Below, piece by piece: positions 25,773-32,582 of a stretch of DNA of 32,582 nt; within the stretch, counting starts at the first letter, position 1, and every line of letters starts with the position of its first letter. The DNA is from JBCBSK01 sp039819185. GTDB taxonomy: Bacteria; Pseudomonadota; Alphaproteobacteria; Rhizobiales; Tepidamorphaceae. The notes below the pieces were generated by a model that saw nothing but the letters and a program-made list of their open reading frames with translations, did not search any database and was not told the DNA's origin. Location of the stretch: the NCBI GenBank assembly GCA_039819185.1, contig JBCBSK010000018.1, positions 1 to 32,582 of the forward strand, given 5' to 3'. The position numbers and the translations under genes were made by a program.

Positions 25773-25832
25773 TGAAAAAGACGGGAAAATGTTCCATCTT
25801 AGGCGGTGAAAGACAACTGCCCGGGACGCCCG

Positions 25833-26450
25833 ATGCGACATTTTCCGATCTTTGTCCGGCTTGAGGGCCGGGATGTGGTGGTCTCCGGTGCCGGAGAGAC
25901 GGCGGTCGCCAAGCTCAGACTGCTTCTCAAGACCGACGCCCGCATTCTTGTGTTCGGCATCGATCCCGATGCAGACGTCCGTTCATGGGCAGCCAAGAAC
26001 CGCCTCACCTTAGTTGAGCGCGCAATCGCAGACGGTGATGCGGATGGCGCGGTGTTGGTCTATGGCGCAAATGACGACCCAGACGAGGACGCGCGCGCGG
26101 CCGCGATTGGCAAGCGCGCCGGCGCGCTGACCAACATCGTCGACAATCTTGAGGCGAGCGCGTTCATTACACCAGCGATTGTCGACCGCGATCCCGTGAC
26201 GGTGGCGATCGGCACCGAGGGAACAGCCCCGGTTCTTGCACGCCAGATCAAGGCGGACATTGAAGAGCGTCTGCCGGCATCGCTCGGCTGGCTCGCGCGC
26301 CTTGCCGAAGCGTTTCGACCGGCAGCCGAAATGCTGCCGAAGGGCAGGGCGCGGCGCGCATTCTGGTCGCGGTTTTTCTTCTCGGACGGCCCGCGGGCGC
26401 TGGCGTCTGCGGGGCCGAGGCCGCCGAGGCACGGCTTGAAACGGTGCTAG
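25833..26450 (+). CDS. cysG: Siroheme synthase N-terminal part: precorrin-2 dehydrogenase/sirohydrochlorin ferrochelatase domain
   Basis: Corresponds to the CysG-B half, which oxidises precorrin-2 and inserts iron to give siroheme. Starting MRHFPIFVRLEGRDVVVSGAGETAVAKLRLLL, it shows the Rossmann NAD-binding loop (here SGAGETA rather than GGG-VA), then NIVDNLEASAFITPAIVDRDPVTVAIGTEGTAPVLARQIKADIEERLP, the family core. The frame ends at 26450 after a Pro/Arg-rich tail that does not resemble CysG, while the proper continuation AEAAEARLETVLEE is in the -1 frame. A one-base loss in the GGGG run at 26411-26414 would explain it. GTG at 25806 is an alternative start; ATG 25833 has GGGA 6 nt ahead. 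Confidence 0.85.
   Translation: MRHFPIFVRLEGRDVVVSGAGETAVAKLRLLLKTDARILVFGIDPDADVRSWAAKNRLTLVERAIADGDADGAVLVYGANDDPDEDARAAAIGKRAGALTNIVDNLEASAFITPAIVDRDPVTVAIGTEGTAPVLARQIKADIEERLPASLGWLARLAEAFRPAAEMLPKGRARRAFWSRFFFSDGPRALASAGPRPPRHGLKRC
26411..26414 (+). other. GGGG run at the siroheme synthase frame break
   Basis: The upstream frame reads GCG-TCT-GCG-GGG-CCG and the downstream frame GGG-GCC-GAG-GCC. Adding one G, or a -1 slip of the tRNA reading GGG onto the overlapping GGG, yields an uninterrupted ASAGAEAAEARLET sequence into the methyltransferase domain. Confidence 0.5.
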
Positions 26451-27286
26451 AGGAAGTCACCTCCAACTATGACGCCACGGGCCGCGTTGCCCTGGTTGGT
26501 GCCGGACCGGGCGATCCGGACCATCTCACGCTGAAGGCGCGGCGGCTCATCGGTGCGGCCGATGTCGTGCTGCATGACCGGCTCGTGCCGCAGCCCATCC
26601 TGGAGCTTGCCCGCCGTGAAGCGATCGTGATCGAAACCGGCAAGACCGGCTTTGGCCCAAGCTGGAGCCAGGACGACATCAATGCGTTGATGGTAGACCA
26701 TGCCAAAGCTGGCGCCCATGTCGTACGGCTCAAATCTGGCGACCCAGGGATCTTCGGCCGGCTCGACGAGGAGATCGATGCGCTTGATGCCCACGAGATC
26801 GACTGGGAGATCGTGCCGGGTGTCACGTCGGCAACCGTTGCCGCCGCGACAATCGGCCAGTCGCTGACCAAGCGCGGGCGCAATTCCTCCTTCCGCATTC
26901 TGACAGGTCGTGATGTCGAAGGCTTCGCCGATCACAATTGGCGCGAGCTTGCGGGGCCGGGCGCAACAGCGGCGATTTACATGGGCGTCCGCGCGGCCAC
27001 GTTCCTGCGCGGCCGTCTCTTGATGCATGGCGCACGCGACGATCTCCCCGTCACAGCCGTCGAGAATGCCTCGCGGCCCGACCAGAAGATCGTTTCGACC
27101 ACGCTGATCGGCCTGCCGGACGCGCTGGACGCTGCGGGGATCGCAGGACCTGCCGTGATCCTGCTCGGCCTAGCGCCGCGCGCCGCTGTGTCCGCGATTG
27201 CCGATCTCGATGATCTGGCACTGCCCGACGCGGCAGCTGTTCCGATGACCGCCCTGGCGGGCGGCGCCGTTCGGGAGGCGCTGTGA
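26444..27286 (+). CDS. cobA: Uroporphyrinogen-III C-methyltransferase (CysG C-terminal/CobA-type)
   Basis: Makes precorrin-2 from uroporphyrinogen III with two S-adenosylmethionine, the entry to siroheme. The 280-aa frame has RVALVGAGPGDPDHLTLKARRLI, VVLHDRLV, VVRLKSGDPGIFGRLDEEIDAL and IVPGVTSATVAAATIGQSLTKRG, all SUMT signatures. It can start at GTG 26444, overlapping the preceding stop by 7 nt, so the two domains could be made separately by coupled translation; but the in-frame sequence upstream is what the fused CysG would contain, so I favour one originally continuous gene. It is followed by DUF2849 at an overlapping TGATG. Confidence 0.9.
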   Translation: MLEEVTSNYDATGRVALVGAGPGDPDHLTLKARRLIGAADVVLHDRLVPQPILELARREAIVIETGKTGFGPSWSQDDINALMVDHAKAGAHVVRLKSGDPGIFGRLDEEIDALDAHEIDWEIVPGVTSATVAAATIGQSLTKRGRNSSFRILTGRDVEGFADHNWRELAGPGATAAIYMGVRAATFLRGRLLMHGARDDLPVTAVENASRPDQKIVSTTLIGLPDALDAAGIAGPAVILLGLAPRAAVSAIADLDDLALPDAAAVPMTALAGGAVREAL

Positions 27287-27597
27287 TGGCGCGCGCGTTC
27301 AAGCCCAAGATCGCCACCGCGAATGATCTTCTCGAAGGCGATGTCGTCTATTTCACGCAAGAGGGCACCTGGTCGCGGCGGCATTCGGACGCCGAGGTCG
27401 CACAGACCGAGAGTGCTGCGGCACTGCTGCTCGCGCGCGCCCAAGGCCACCCACTCAAGGTCGTTGGCCCCTATCTCGCTGACGTGACATTGGCCGGCGA
27501 TGGAACGCCCGAGCCGGCGCATTTCCGTGAAGCGTTCCGCACGCGCGGCCCCTCGAACTATTTCCACGGCAAGCAGGCGGAGCCAAGCGATGTATAG
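27286..27597 (+). CDS. DUF2849 family protein
   Basis: Small protein of 103 aa, MARAFKPKIATANDLLEGDVVYFTQEGTWSRRHSDAEVAQTESAAALLLARA, that matches the DUF2849 pattern known between siroheme synthase and sulfite reductase genes in Alphaproteobacteria. Its biochemical role is not established; the location suggests it assists sulfite reduction. Its ATG overlaps the upstream TGA and its own stop lies inside the start of cysI, so it is made as part of a tightly coupled operon. Confidence 0.85.
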   Translation: MARAFKPKIATANDLLEGDVVYFTQEGTWSRRHSDAEVAQTESAAALLLARAQGHPLKVVGPYLADVTLAGDGTPEPAHFREAFRTRGPSNYFHGKQAEPSDV

Positions 27598-29260
27598 CTA
27601 TTCCGATTTCGATGCACGTTTTGTCCGTGATCGTGTTGCTGTGTTCCGCGAGCAGGTCGCCCGCCGGCTCGACGGCAGCCTGACGGAGGACGAGTTTAAG
27701 CCACTTCGGCTGATGAACGGCCTCTATCTCCAGCTTCACGCCTATATGCTGCGCGTCGCGATCCCCTATGGCACGCTGAACAGCCGCCAGATGCGCCAAC
27801 TGGCCCATATCGCCGAGCGTTGGGACAAGGGCTATGGCCACTTCACGACGCGGCAGAACATCCAGTTCAACTGGCCGAAGCTATGCGATGTGCCCGATAT
27901 TCTCGACGCACTGGCCGATGTCGAGATGCATGCGATCCAAACGAGCGGCAACTGCATCCGCAACGTGACGGCGGACCATTTCACGGGTGCTGCCGTCGAC
28001 GAAATCGAGGACCCGCGCCCGACGGCGGAACTGTTGCGGCAATGGTCGACCGACCATCCCGAGTTCAGCTTCCTGCCGCGCAAGTTCAAGATCGCGATCA
28101 CTGGCAGCCCGAACGACCGTGCCGTCACCAAGGCGCACGACATCGGCTTGCGGATGGTGCGCAGCGCCGATGGCTTGCCAGGCTATGAGGTGATGGTCGG
28201 CGGTGGGCTCGGACGCACGCCGATGATCGGCAAGGTGGTGCGCGCGTTCCTGCCGAAGGGCGATCTGCTGCCCTATCTCGAAGCGATCATGAGCGTCTAC
28301 AACCGCAAAGGCCGGCGCGACAACAAATATAAGGCGCGTATCAAGATCCTGGTGCATGAGACCGGGCTCGACGAGATCCAGGCCGAGATAGAAGCGGCCT
28401 TCGAGACCATCCGGGCGGCGTTTCCAGGCGTCGATCCGGCATTGGTTGCGGCGATCGAGGCAGCCTTTGCGCCGCCGGTATTCGACAACACGCGGAGTTT
28501 CGCCCTGGAAGCTGCTGTGGATGCCGATCCGCTGCTGCGCTCCTGGGTCGAGACCAATGTGGCCGAGCACAAGAACCCGGCCTATGGCATCGTCACGGTC
28601 TCGCTCAAGCCGGTCGGTGGCACGCCGGGCGATGCAACGGCAGACCAGATGCGCGTTCTTGCCGACCTTGCCGAGCGCTACGGCCATGACGAACTGCGCG
28701 TCAGCCATGAGCAAAACATCATCCTGCCGCATGTCCGGCGCGCTGACGTTCCGGCGCTGCATGCCGCACTCAGGGACGCAGGGCTGGCGACGGCGAATAT
28801 CGGCCTGATCACCGACATCATCGCGTGCCCTGGCATGGACTATTGCGCGCTTGCCACGGCGCGGTCGATCCCGATTGCCCAGGAAATCTCGCAGCGTTTC
28901 GATGATCTGAAGCTTGAGAAAGACATCGGCCCGCTGAAGATCAAGATTTCGGGCTGCATCAATGCCTGCGGCCATCACCACGTCGGCCATATCGGCATTC
29001 TCGGCCTGGATCGGGCCGGCGTCGAAAACTATCAGATCACGCTTGGCGGTGACGGCACCGAAAGCGCGGCCATCGGCGAGCGGGTGGGGCCGGGCTTTGC
29101 GGCCGACGATCTGGTGCCGGCGATCGAGACGCTGATCGACATCTATCTCGATCTTCGCGAAGGACCGGACGAGACCTTCCTTCAGGTCTATCGCCGGCTC
29201 GGTATCGATCCGTTCCGGGCAGGGCTGTATCCGCAGGAGGTTGCGAGCCATGCGGCCTGA
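27590..29260 (+). CDS. cysI: Nitrite/sulfite reductase hemoprotein (siroheme, 4Fe-4S)
   Basis: Six-electron reduction of sulfite to sulfide in assimilatory sulfur metabolism. The 556-aa protein starts MYSYSDFDARFVRDRV, and the C-terminal half holds the siroheme/[4Fe-4S] ligands: Cys413-x5-Cys419 in IACPGMDYC and Cys456-x3-Cys460 in GCINACGHHHVGHIG. Other family segments are YGHFTTRQNIQFNW, IQTSGNCIRNVTAD and PKFK-like RKFKIAITGSPND. CGGAG lies 7 nt upstream of ATG 27590; the longer open frame to 27500 runs into DUF2849 and is not coding. The electron donor gene is not in this operon. Neighbouring cysH favours sulfite over nitrite as substrate. Confidence 0.94.
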   Translation: MYSYSDFDARFVRDRVAVFREQVARRLDGSLTEDEFKPLRLMNGLYLQLHAYMLRVAIPYGTLNSRQMRQLAHIAERWDKGYGHFTTRQNIQFNWPKLCDVPDILDALADVEMHAIQTSGNCIRNVTADHFTGAAVDEIEDPRPTAELLRQWSTDHPEFSFLPRKFKIAITGSPNDRAVTKAHDIGLRMVRSADGLPGYEVMVGGGLGRTPMIGKVVRAFLPKGDLLPYLEAIMSVYNRKGRRDNKYKARIKILVHETGLDEIQAEIEAAFETIRAAFPGVDPALVAAIEAAFAPPVFDNTRSFALEAAVDADPLLRSWVETNVAEHKNPAYGIVTVSLKPVGGTPGDATADQMRVLADLAERYGHDELRVSHEQNIILPHVRRADVPALHAALRDAGLATANIGLITDIIACPGMDYCALATARSIPIAQEISQRFDDLKLEKDIGPLKIKISGCINACGHHHVGHIGILGLDRAGVENYQITLGGDGTESAAIGERVGPGFAADDLVPAIETLIDIYLDLREGPDETFLQVYRRLGIDPFRAGLYPQEVASHAA

Positions 29261-29957
29261 AATCGACACCGTGGCCTTGGACGTGCGCGCCAATCACGCG
29301 CGGGCGATGCTGGCTGACATGTTTCTGGATCAGGCGTTCGGGCCAGCAGCGCTTGTCAGCTCGTTCGGGGCCGAAGCGGCGGTGTTGCTGCACATGGTGT
29401 CGGAGGTTGCGCCAGACGCGCCGGTGATCTTCGTCGACACCCAAATGCTGTTTCAGGAGACGCTGGACTATCAGTTGGAGCTGACCCAGCGGTTTGGCCT
29501 GAAAGATGTGCGCCGGGTGACGCCGGACAGTGTCGCAGTGCGCCGCAACGACATCTTCGGCCGGTTGCATCTCAAGGACACCGATGCCTGCTGCGCCTTG
29601 CGCAAAACGGCGCCTTTGGCCGGCGCGCTGTCAGGTTTCGACGCCTGGGTGACGGGCCGCAAACGTCATCAGACGGGCGACCGGGCCGACATGAAGCTGA
29701 TTGAGGCCACCGACGGCAAGATCAAGGTCAACCCGCTGGCCCATTGGTCGCGCGGGGACACGCAAAGCTATTTCGCCCGTCACGAGCTGCCACGCCATCC
29801 GCTGGTCGAGACGGGCTTCCGCTCGATCGGCTGTGCGCCCTGCACGTCCCCTGTTGCCGCCCATGAAGACGACCGGGCCGGACGCTGGCGCGGGTCGCAC
29901 AAAGACGAATGCGGCATTCACATTGTCGACGGCCGGATCGTCCGGACAGCAGCGTAG
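29250..29957 (+). CDS. cysH: Phosphoadenylyl/adenylyl-sulfate reductase (APS-reductase type)
   Basis: Reduces activated sulfate to sulfite with thioredoxin. The 235-aa protein has the SSFGAEAAVLLHMV nucleotide-binding start, FVDTQMLFQETLDY, RKRHQTGDRADM, and the catalytic Cys221 in DECGIHI near the C-terminus. Cys114-Cys115 and Cys195-x2-Cys198 (DACCAL and GCAPCT) form the [4Fe-4S] cluster pattern that marks APS reductases rather than the cluster-free E. coli PAPS enzyme. AGGAGG at 29235-29240 sets the ATG 29250, which overlaps the cysI stop by 11 nt. It supplies sulfite to the upstream reductase. Confidence 0.94.
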   Translation: MRPEIDTVALDVRANHARAMLADMFLDQAFGPAALVSSFGAEAAVLLHMVSEVAPDAPVIFVDTQMLFQETLDYQLELTQRFGLKDVRRVTPDSVAVRRNDIFGRLHLKDTDACCALRKTAPLAGALSGFDAWVTGRKRHQTGDRADMKLIEATDGKIKVNPLAHWSRGDTQSYFARHELPRHPLVETGFRSIGCAPCTSPVAAHEDDRAGRWRGSHKDECGIHIVDGRIVRTAA

Positions 29958-29983
29958 CGACAGATTTTGGGAGACTTCTACCG

Positions 29984-30433
29984 ATGACCATTGTCGTGCG
30001 CGACGGCGCGTTTCATCCGGATGATCTGGCTGCGGCGGAGGCGGATGGCCGCTTCCACTGGCGCGATCTCGCAGACCTTGCATCGGATAAGGACGTGCCC
30101 CCAGGTGAGGTCGGCCTCAGGCTTGCCAATGACGTCGAACCGGACGCCATTCGGCCTCATTTCACGCATGTGTCCGCCATCGCGATTGCTTTTCCGGCGT
30201 TTTCCGACGGGCGGGGGTTTGGCATTGGCCGTTGGCTGCGTCGGCTCGGCTATATCGGCCGGCTGCGCGCGGAAGGTCATGTGATTGCCGACCAGTATCC
30301 GCTGGCGCTTGCCTGTGGCTTCGACGAGGTCGCGATCGATGGTGATCTCGCCGCCCGCCAGGACGCAAGCCAATGGCGCCTCCCGCGCCAGGGGCTGCCG
30401 AGCTATCAGGACCGCCTACAAGCGAGCGCCTGA
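29984..30433 (+). CDS. DUF934 domain-containing protein
   Basis: The 149-aa product, MTIVVRDGAFHPDDLAAAEADGRFHWRDLAD, ending with FPAFSDGRGFGIGRWLRRLGYIGRLRAEGHVIADQYPLALACGFDEVAI, is the DUF934 family that is routinely encoded after sulfite reductase or cysH in Proteobacteria. The motif FSDGRG and the LR-GY-G-LRA-G core are clear. Function is not proven; it is thought to support sulfite reduction. GGGAG (29969-29973) lies ahead of the ATG. It ends the sulfur operon, one base from the convergent stop of the next gene. Confidence 0.9.
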   Translation: MTIVVRDGAFHPDDLAAAEADGRFHWRDLADLASDKDVPPGEVGLRLANDVEPDAIRPHFTHVSAIAIAFPAFSDGRGFGIGRWLRRLGYIGRLRAEGHVIADQYPLALACGFDEVAIDGDLAARQDASQWRLPRQGLPSYQDRLQASA

Positions 30434-30434
30434 G

Positions 30435-30845
30435 TTAGCGTGCCTCAGGGGCAGCGTCTGCGTCCGGTTCGACATCGATCTCATCGACGGCCTGTTCGTT
30501 CAAGACTTCGGCCAGCACCGACATGGACGAGAACGCGGCTGGATATCCAGAGTAGCAGGCGATCTGGATCATCGTCTCCTTGAGTTCATCCGGCGTCAGC
30601 CCGACGCGGAGGGCGGCCTTGAGATGGACGCGCAGTTGTCTCTCGCGTCCTCCCTGTTCGGCCAGGATGGCAATCGTGATCAGCTCCCGGTCGCGCCAGG
30701 ACAGCGCCGGCCGCGTCCAGATCTCGCCGAAGACCTGCGCTTTGGTCACCGCCATCAGTTCCTTGAAATGCTCCGTCGTTTCGGGGACGGCCCCAAGCAA
30801 CTCCTCCATAACGCGTTCTCCGGCGGCGATGCGGTCTTCGGTCAT
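30435..30845 (-). CDS. Carboxymuconolactone decarboxylase family protein
   Basis: The 136-aa protein has the CMD/AhpD-like helix bundle: ALSWRDRELITIAILAEQGGRERQLRVHLKAALRVGLTPDELKETMIQIACYSGYPAAFSSMSVLAEVL. PcaC-type members decarboxylate 4-carboxymuconolactone in the protocatechuate branch; others are peroxidase-like with a CxxC pair, which is absent here (a single Cys in IACYSGYPAA). That points to a PcaC-like rather than AhpD-like member, although no other pca gene is in view. The C-terminus has an acidic Asp/Glu/Ala tail. It is divergent from the iron alcohol dehydrogenase gene. Confidence 0.88.
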   Translation of the reverse strand: MTEDRIAAGERVMEELLGAVPETTEHFKELMAVTKAQVFGEIWTRPALSWRDRELITIAILAEQGGRERQLRVHLKAALRVGLTPDELKETMIQIACYSGYPAAFSSMSVLAEVLNEQAVDEIDVEPDADAAPEAR

Positions 30846-30947
30846 GATGTACTCCTTGTGTGGATCCGGGTTTGAGGGCGGGCAGAGGCTAGAGTCGCTG
30901 AAACACTATCGTCGAACCGTGTGGGCTCCGGGTCATGCGTCCTGATA

Positions 30948-31009
30948 TGTCTCGACAGTTTGCAGCAAATGTCCGACAACTAGACATTCAATAAGACAAG
31001 CGTCTGACA
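30948..31009. promoter_or_regulatory. Cluster of TGTCCGACA-like palindromes before the Fe-ADH gene
   Basis: Within 62 bases there is TGTCTCGACA (30948-30957), TGTCCGACA (30970-30978) and CGTCTGACA (31001-31009), all TGTC-n-GACA dyads. Centres are about 21.5 and 31 bp apart, near two and three helical turns. The exact TGTCCGACA recurs twice before the next gene. The TnGTnnnACnA form is that of GntR/FadR-type operators; no such regulator is in the window. Confidence 0.5.
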
Positions 31010-31041
31010 TGGGCGCGGGATGCGGGCAGGAGGCGCGTTGG

Positions 31042-32235
31042 ATGACTGATCAGCAGACCGGAAACATAGCCGTGCCGATGGGACGGTTCGACTATATCGA
31101 CCAAAAAAGCGTGTTGTTTGGACAACCCATGGCGCAGGCGGTGGCCGGATTCTGCGCCGAGCGCGGTGAGGCGCGGGTTTTGGTCGTTGCGGCGCGGTCC
31201 CTGTCCAAGAACACCGATGCGATCACCATACTGACAGACGCACTTGGTCAAACCGCGCTGGGGGTGTTCGACGAGGTTGAGGCGCATGCGCCGATCCCGA
31301 GTGCGCTTGTGCTGGCCGAGCAGGTGCGGGATGCCAAACCAGATCGGATCGTTGTGGTCGGCGGCGGCAGCGCCATTGACACAACCAAGGCCGCTCTTGT
31401 CGCAGTTATGCGCGATGCCAAGACGATTGATGAGGTTGTCGCCCAGGCCGAGCGCGGACGTGCGGCGCGCGGTGACACAAGCGCCCATCCCGTGCCGCCA
31501 TGCAGGACGCTGACCGTGCCGACCACGCTGTCGGGGGCCGAGTTCGGCGTTATCGGCGGCACGGTCGATCCGCGCTCGAAGATCAAGGAAATGATGCGCG
31601 CACCGTGGCTGTGTGCGGAAGCGGTGGTCTATGATCCGGGCCTGAGCTTGCACACGCTGGAGTGGCTGTGGCTGTCGACCGGCATCCGCGCGGTCGACCA
31701 CGCGGTGGAGACCGTGCTGTCACCGGACACAAATGCGTATACCGATTCGCTTGCGCTGGCCGGGCTCTACCGGCTCGGCAAGGGCCTGCGCGGCGTGAAG
31801 GCTGACCCGTCGGATCTGGCAGCCCGGCTTGATTGCCAGTTCGGCGTCTGGCTCGCAAGTGTCGGCATCGGCCGGGTGCGCTATGGTGCGAGCCACGGCA
31901 TCGGCCATCAATTGGGCGCTGTCGGCGATGTGCCGCATGGCCATACGAGCTGTGTCTTGTTGCCGGCCGTGATGCGGTTCAACGCGTCCGTCATTGGTGA
32001 CAGGTTCCCGTCGCTGGCGCATGCGCTGGGACGCAGCGACAACGACGCTCCCCGTGCGGTTGCCGATCTGATTTCAGAGCTTGGCCAACCGACGACGCTT
32101 GGCGATGTTGGCATCGAGGACAGCCAGTTCGGCGAGATTGCCGAAACCTCGATGCAGAACCCGTTCGTCCAGGCCAATCCGCGCCCGATCACCGTTCCCG
32201 AAGACATCATGCGCATCCTGTGGGACGCTGCTTGA
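31042..32235 (+). CDS. Iron-containing alcohol dehydrogenase / maleylacetate reductase-like protein
   Basis: The 397-aa protein belongs to the group III metal-dependent ADH superfamily: an NAD(P)-binding N-half with VVVGGGSAIDTTKAALVA, the VPTTLSGAEFG loop, then the metal-binding half with RAVDHAVE (Asp and His) and GASHGIGHQLGAVGDVPHGHTSCVLLP (further His ligands). The presence of a nearby CMD-family gene makes a maleylacetate-reductase-like role in aromatic catabolism possible, but a plain alcohol or aldehyde substrate is as likely. AGGAGG at 31028-31033 places the start at ATG 31042; the ATG at 31009 lacks a site and overlaps an operator-like dyad. Confidence 0.88.
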   Translation: MTDQQTGNIAVPMGRFDYIDQKSVLFGQPMAQAVAGFCAERGEARVLVVAARSLSKNTDAITILTDALGQTALGVFDEVEAHAPIPSALVLAEQVRDAKPDRIVVVGGGSAIDTTKAALVAVMRDAKTIDEVVAQAERGRAARGDTSAHPVPPCRTLTVPTTLSGAEFGVIGGTVDPRSKIKEMMRAPWLCAEAVVYDPGLSLHTLEWLWLSTGIRAVDHAVETVLSPDTNAYTDSLALAGLYRLGKGLRGVKADPSDLAARLDCQFGVWLASVGIGRVRYGASHGIGHQLGAVGDVPHGHTSCVLLPAVMRFNASVIGDRFPSLAHALGRSDNDAPRAVADLISELGQPTTLGDVGIEDSQFGEIAETSMQNPFVQANPRPITVPEDIMRILWDAA

Positions 32236-32372
32236 GCCGTGCCCGGACGGCAAATCGACCGTCATTCGATCACGCAACGGTTTGAGTGCGGCCCACGTCC
32301 GTGCGGACATAACGGCGTGTCGTTGTCCCGGTGACCGTTAGGCTTCTGATGCGGTCACGATCATCGTTTGTT

Positions 32373-32455
32373 TGTCCGACATAGTGGTTGGCCAATTGCC
32401 CATTTTGGCCGTGCACTGTCTTGTATTGCACAAATTAATGTCATAATGTCCGACA
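32373..32455. promoter_or_regulatory. Two TGTCCGACA operator-like sites before the terminal dehydrogenase gene
   Basis: Exact copies of TGTCCGACA are at 32373-32381 and 32447-32455, 74 bp apart, which is close to seven helical turns, so a bound protein could face the same side or loop the DNA. A half-site TGTCA is at 32439-32443. The second copy ends 15 bp before the start codon at 32471, where binding would block initiation. The sequence 32236-32372 holds no gene. Confidence 0.5.
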
Positions 32456-32470
32456 AAATATGGAGTGGAA

Positions 32471-32582
32471 ATGCGCCAATTCCAGCTTGAAACATTTGGC
32501 GAGCCGTTCCGGCGGTGCGAGGTCGACGAGCCTGTGCCTAAGGCCGGTGAAGTGCTTGTCAGGATGCGCGCCGCCTCGTTGA
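32471..32582 (+). CDS. Zinc-type (MDR) alcohol dehydrogenase, partial 5' end
   Basis: The last 112 bases give MRQFQLETFGEPFRRCEVDEPVPKAGEVLVRMRAASL, the beginning of a medium-chain, zinc-binding dehydrogenase (first beta strands and the start of the V-V-R-x-x-A-A-S-L segment). GGAG at 32462-32465 gives a good ribosome binding site for ATG 32471. The rest lies outside the window. Shared operator-like sites suggest it is coregulated with the upstream Fe-ADH. Confidence 0.8.
   Translation, partial: MRQFQLETFGEPFRRCEVDEPVPKAGEVLVRMRAASL

Noticed and set aside
27881..29293. 470-codon open frame antisense to cysI
   Set aside because: Full-length antisense shadow of a strongly conserved gene, no recognisable domain.

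Overview
The window reads as a chromosomal segment of an alphaproteobacterium. It is GC-rich, nearly every reading frame is a recognisable housekeeping gene, and three gene orders typical of that class are present: fabD-fabG-acpP-fabF-mltG-yicC-gmk, lptF-lptG-lptD-surA-pdxA-rsmA, and cysG-DUF2849-cysI-cysH-DUF934 next to an Lrp/AsnC regulator. I cannot name the genus from sequence alone; affinity to Hyphomicrobiales-like lineages is only a guess. I saw no tRNA, rRNA, CRISPR array, insertion sequence, prophage or replication origin.

Layout. 1-469 (minus) is the 5' part of rpsF with a Gly-Asp-Arg repeat tail. 938-7439 (plus) carries type II fatty-acid synthesis (fabD, fabG, acpP, fabF), then the peptidoglycan lytic transglycosylase mltG, the endoribonuclease yicC and gmk. 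7455-15126 (minus) is the LPS-transport/outer-membrane block, transcribed lptF>lptG>lptD>surA>pdxA>rsmA. 15364-17388 (plus) is pepA-holC, facing an ABC-F ATPase gene on minus. 19511-20506 (plus) is a tandem pair of unrecognised exported proteins that are clearly paralogous to each other. 20611-25188 holds a LigE-like GST, ndk, a VOC protein (minus), a molybdopterin oxidoreductase and a small exported Cys-containing protein. 25229-30433 is the assimilatory sulfur module: an Lrp/AsnC regulator (minus) divergent from the siroheme genes, DUF2849, sulfite/nitrite reductase, APS reductase and DUF934, with overlapping or nearly touching genes. 30435-32582 begins a catabolic-looking accessory region: a carboxymuconolactone-decarboxylase-family protein (minus), an iron-dependent alcohol dehydrogenase/maleylacetate-reductase-like enzyme, and the first 37 codons of a zinc-type alcohol dehydrogenase.

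How the genes work together. Siroheme made by the two CysG-type domains is the cofactor of the sulfite reductase, which takes sulfite from the APS reductase; the divergent Lrp-type regulator and a 19-bp dyad in the shared intergenic region suggest local control. The lpt genes and surA together serve outer-membrane LPS export and beta-barrel folding.

Points of most interest: (1) surA is split by a one-base shift exactly where a CTT-AGG-C heptamer occurs, identical to the yeast Ty1 +1 frameshift site; (2) the siroheme synthase is split at a GGGG run; (3) the paralogous exported pair, one with an ordinary Sec-type signal and one with a Tat-like twin-arginine signal; (4) a repeated TGTCCGACA palindrome in front of both dehydrogenase genes; (5) the CTATTTCA-ATG-TGAGATAG dyad in front of the sulfur operon. 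Two one-base shifts in 32 kb also make sequencing or assembly error a serious alternative for (1) and (2). I found no convincing wholly new multi-gene system.
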